Assembly: GCA_013140985.1 (NCBI GenBank)
Contig: JABFRU010000002.1
Coordinates: 1-64,000 of the forward strand
DNA: 64,000 nt
Source of the DNA: Chitinophagaceae bacterium
GTDB lineage: Bacteria > Bacteroidota > Bacteroidia > Chitinophagales > Chitinophagaceae
Reading direction: 5' to 3'
Shown one piece after another: positions 62,439 through 64,000 of this stretch (position 1 is the stretch's first letter; each line of letters opens with the position of its first letter). The notes below the pieces were generated by a model. The model saw nothing but the letters and a program-made list of their open reading frames with translations. It ran no database searches and had not been told where the DNA came from. The position numbers and the translations under genes were made by a program.

Positions 62439-63821
62439 ATGAATAAACTGATGGGCTGGGATGATACAATTGTGGCGTTGGCTACAGCACCGGGTGTTGC
62501 GGCCATTGGCGTCATTCGTTTGAGCGGTCGAAGATCTTTTGAGATCATCAATCAACTGTTTCATTCAAAGGACTTGCATAAACAGCCTTCTCATACAATT
62601 CATGTGGGGTTTTTAAGAGAGGGTGATATTGTTCTTGATGAAGCGGTGGTATCATTGTTCCGTGGGCCGAGATCTTATACAGGGGAAGATGTGGTCGAGA
62701 TCAGTGCACATGGTTCACCATTTGTACAACAGCAGATCATTGATGCCTGTATCAAATATGGGGCAAGATTGGCGAAGCCGGGTGAATTCACACAACGAGC
62801 ATTCCTGAATGGTAAACTTGATCTTGCACAGGCAGAAGCAGTAGCAGACCTGATCTCTTCCAATACATCAGCTTCGCAAAAAGCAGCTTTACATACAATG
62901 AGAGGCGGCTTTTCTCAAAAACTAAAAGAGCTGAGAGAGCAGCTGTTGAAATTCTCTGCACTCATCGAGTTAGAACTTGATTTTAGCCAGGAAGATGTAG
63001 AATTTGCAGACCGTAAACAATTGCAGAAATTAATTACGGAACTGTCTTTTTCAACCGATCAGCTTATCAATTCTTTTCAATTAGGTAATGTGATCAAAAA
63101 TGGAGTAAGCGTCGCCATTATTGGCAAACCCAATGCGGGTAAATCAACTTTATTAAATACTTTATTAAATGAGAACAGGGCTATTGTAAGTGAAATAGCT
63201 GGCACCACCAGGGATACGATCGAAGAGATCATCAATATTGATGGAATACTCTTCAGGTTGATCGATACCGCTGGCATCCGGCAACACAGCAGCGATCTTA
63301 TTGAAAAAGAGGGAATGAAAAGGAGTTTTGAAAAGATGAGGACAGCAGACCTTATTCTTTATCTTTTTGATGTGGCTAACGAACCAGCGACAGAAGTAAA
63401 AGAGCGGATATCTGAATTCAGGGAACAGGAGTTAAAATACCTGATAGTTGCCAATAAGATCGACGCAATGAATGAAGCGGAAGTACGTTTGGCGTATGCC
63501 GGCATTGATAATATTGTATTCATCTCTGCCAAGGAGAAAAGGCATACGGAAGTATTAAATGAAAGAATGATTGATATGGTATTGGCAGGACAAATACAAA
63601 CAGAAAGCACCGTTGTCACTAATGCAAGACATTATCATGCTTTAAAAGAAGTTTCCACGTCTCTTAATGATATTAAGCAGGGGATGGACAATAAAATACC
63701 CGGTGACTTATTGGCGTTAGATATCCGCAGATGCCTGCATTATTTAGGTGAAATAACAGGTGAAGTAAGCAATGAGGATATGCTGGATTATATATTCTCT
63801 AAGTTCTGTATCGGAAAGTAA
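62439..63821 (+). CDS. mnmE: tRNA modification GTPase MnmE
   Basis: The 460-residue protein has the N-terminal tetrahydrofolate-binding domain (DTIVALATAPGVAAIGVIRL, GEFTQRAFLNGKLDL), a helical domain, a GTPase domain with GKPNAGKST (229-237), DTAG (276-279) and ANKID, and the C-terminal FCIGK motif with its functional cysteine. With MnmG it makes the 5-carboxymethylaminomethyl uridine at the wobble position of several tRNAs. A second in-frame ATG (62451) is also possible. The gene lies immediately before a repeat/promoter block and a truncated gene start. Confidence 0.97.
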   Translation: MNKLMGWDDTIVALATAPGVAAIGVIRLSGRRSFEIINQLFHSKDLHKQPSHTIHVGFLREGDIVLDEAVVSLFRGPRSYTGEDVVEISAHGSPFVQQQIIDACIKYGARLAKPGEFTQRAFLNGKLDLAQAEAVADLISSNTSASQKAALHTMRGGFSQKLKELREQLLKFSALIELELDFSQEDVEFADRKQLQKLITELSFSTDQLINSFQLGNVIKNGVSVAIIGKPNAGKSTLLNTLLNENRAIVSEIAGTTRDTIEEIINIDGILFRLIDTAGIRQHSSDLIEKEGMKRSFEKMRTADLILYLFDVANEPATEVKERISEFREQELKYLIVANKIDAMNEAEVRLAYAGIDNIVFISAKEKRHTEVLNERMIDMVLAGQIQTESTVVTNARHYHALKEVSTSLNDIKQGMDNKIPGDLLALDIRRCLHYLGEITGEVSNEDMLDYIFSKFCIGK

Positions 63822-63887
63822 TTTACTTTCTTTTGTTTGTTAAGTGCCTGTTTTTGTTGAGTTTCAGTACACTTTTCTTTCTCTTTT

Positions 63888-63959
63888 TTGTTGCCCAACT
63901 CTACTTTTTTACTTATATTTGTTGCCCAGTTGTTGCCCAATTGGCTATTTTGTTGCCCA
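63888..63959 (+). repeat. Four direct repeats of TTGTTGCCCA after mnmE
   Basis: Exact copies at 63888-63897, 63919-63928, 63930-63939 and 63950-63959, so copy starts are 31, 11 and 20 bp apart. Spacings of about one, two and three helical turns suggest a cooperative DNA-binding protein. They surround and overlap a promoter-like pair (63891-63921). Confidence 0.85.
63891..63921 (+). promoter_or_regulatory. Promoter inside the TTGTTGCCCA block: TTG - 20 bp - TATATTTG
   Basis: TTG at 63891-63893 lies inside repeat 1 and TATATTTG at 63914-63921 overlaps repeat 2. Spacing is 20 bp, as in the mnmE promoter. A protein bound to the repeats would cover both elements. Confidence 0.5.
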
Positions 63960-63971
63960 CATATCAGTTTG

Positions 63972-64000
63972 ATGGAAGTCAGGCGAAATAATGCACCAAG
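63972..64000 (+). CDS. Start of an unidentified gene cut by the window end
   Basis: ATG at 63972 opens a frame reading MEVRRNNAP to the edge. Only nine full codons are visible, too few for identification. Its position just after the repeats and promoter suggests that they regulate it. Integrases and other mobile-element genes are often found after mnmE in some bacteria, but this is only a guess here. Confidence 0.35.

Noticed and set aside
63822-64000. mnmE 3' end as a proven attachment site of an integrated element
   Set aside because: Only one side is visible, no duplicated att core was found, and the downstream gene is cut after nine codons.

Overview
The window is chromosomal DNA of a Bacteroidota bacterium, most likely Chitinophagaceae or a close relative. 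Evidence: TAnnTTTG-type -7 promoter boxes instead of clear Shine-Dalgarno sites, type IX secretion (T9SS) C-terminal sorting domains, a TonB receptor with an N-terminal carboxypeptidase-regulatory-like domain, DUF4836, Spy-like and START-like proteins, a primary sigma factor beginning [15 protein letters not shown], and a 14-gene complex I operon with a short NuoG. No rRNA, tRNA, CRISPR array or complete insertion sequence was seen.

Layout. 0-6.4 kb: partial S4-domain protein, stand-alone TonB C-terminal-domain protein, M20 dipeptidase, a small secreted protein, an outer-membrane TonB-dependent receptor and DNA polymerase IV. 6.6-17.8 kb: a cell-surface cluster with a short T9SS cargo, a 1399-residue fibre-like protein containing nineteen gap-free 25-residue repeats, and a 2078-residue T9SS adhesin with fibronectin and Ig/PKD-like modules. 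17.8-24.7 kb: RimM, S16, Ffh, RpoD, a START-like protein and an LptF/LptG-type permease. 24.7-33.5 kb: lipoprotein, CDF transporter, OsmC, Rrf2 regulator, 1-Cys peroxiredoxin, two pseudouridine synthases, a Spy-like protein, RlmN and a thiolase. 33.5-39.1 kb: ABC permease and ATPase, a DUF4836 lipoprotein, HisS and a low-molecular-weight tyrosine phosphatase. 39.1-43.1 kb: TonB, small membrane protein, PstS-like lipoprotein and TPR protein. 43.1-57.5 kb: nuoA to nuoN, with an NTF2-like gene between nuoE and nuoF and a DUF2695 gene broken by one in-frame stop between nuoG and nuoH. 57.6-62.3 kb: an orphan MacB-like permease, then exbB-exbD-exbD-tonB. 62.4-64 kb: mnmE, followed by four TTGTTGCCCA repeats overlapping a promoter and the first codons of a gene cut off by the window edge.

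The genes are mostly housekeeping: respiration (Nuo), energised outer-membrane transport (ExbBD/TonB and receptor), translation and RNA modification, envelope maintenance and peroxide defence. The less ordinary features are the repeat fibre and its neighbours, the TonB/PstS-like/TPR module, a recurring arrangement in which a -7 box lies only 4-5 nt before the start codon (predicting leaderless mRNAs), simple-word spacer repeats that have become coding sequence in at least two genes, the DUF2695 pseudogene inside the nuo operon, and the repeat/promoter block after mnmE. All assignments were made by reading the sequence; no database search was run.
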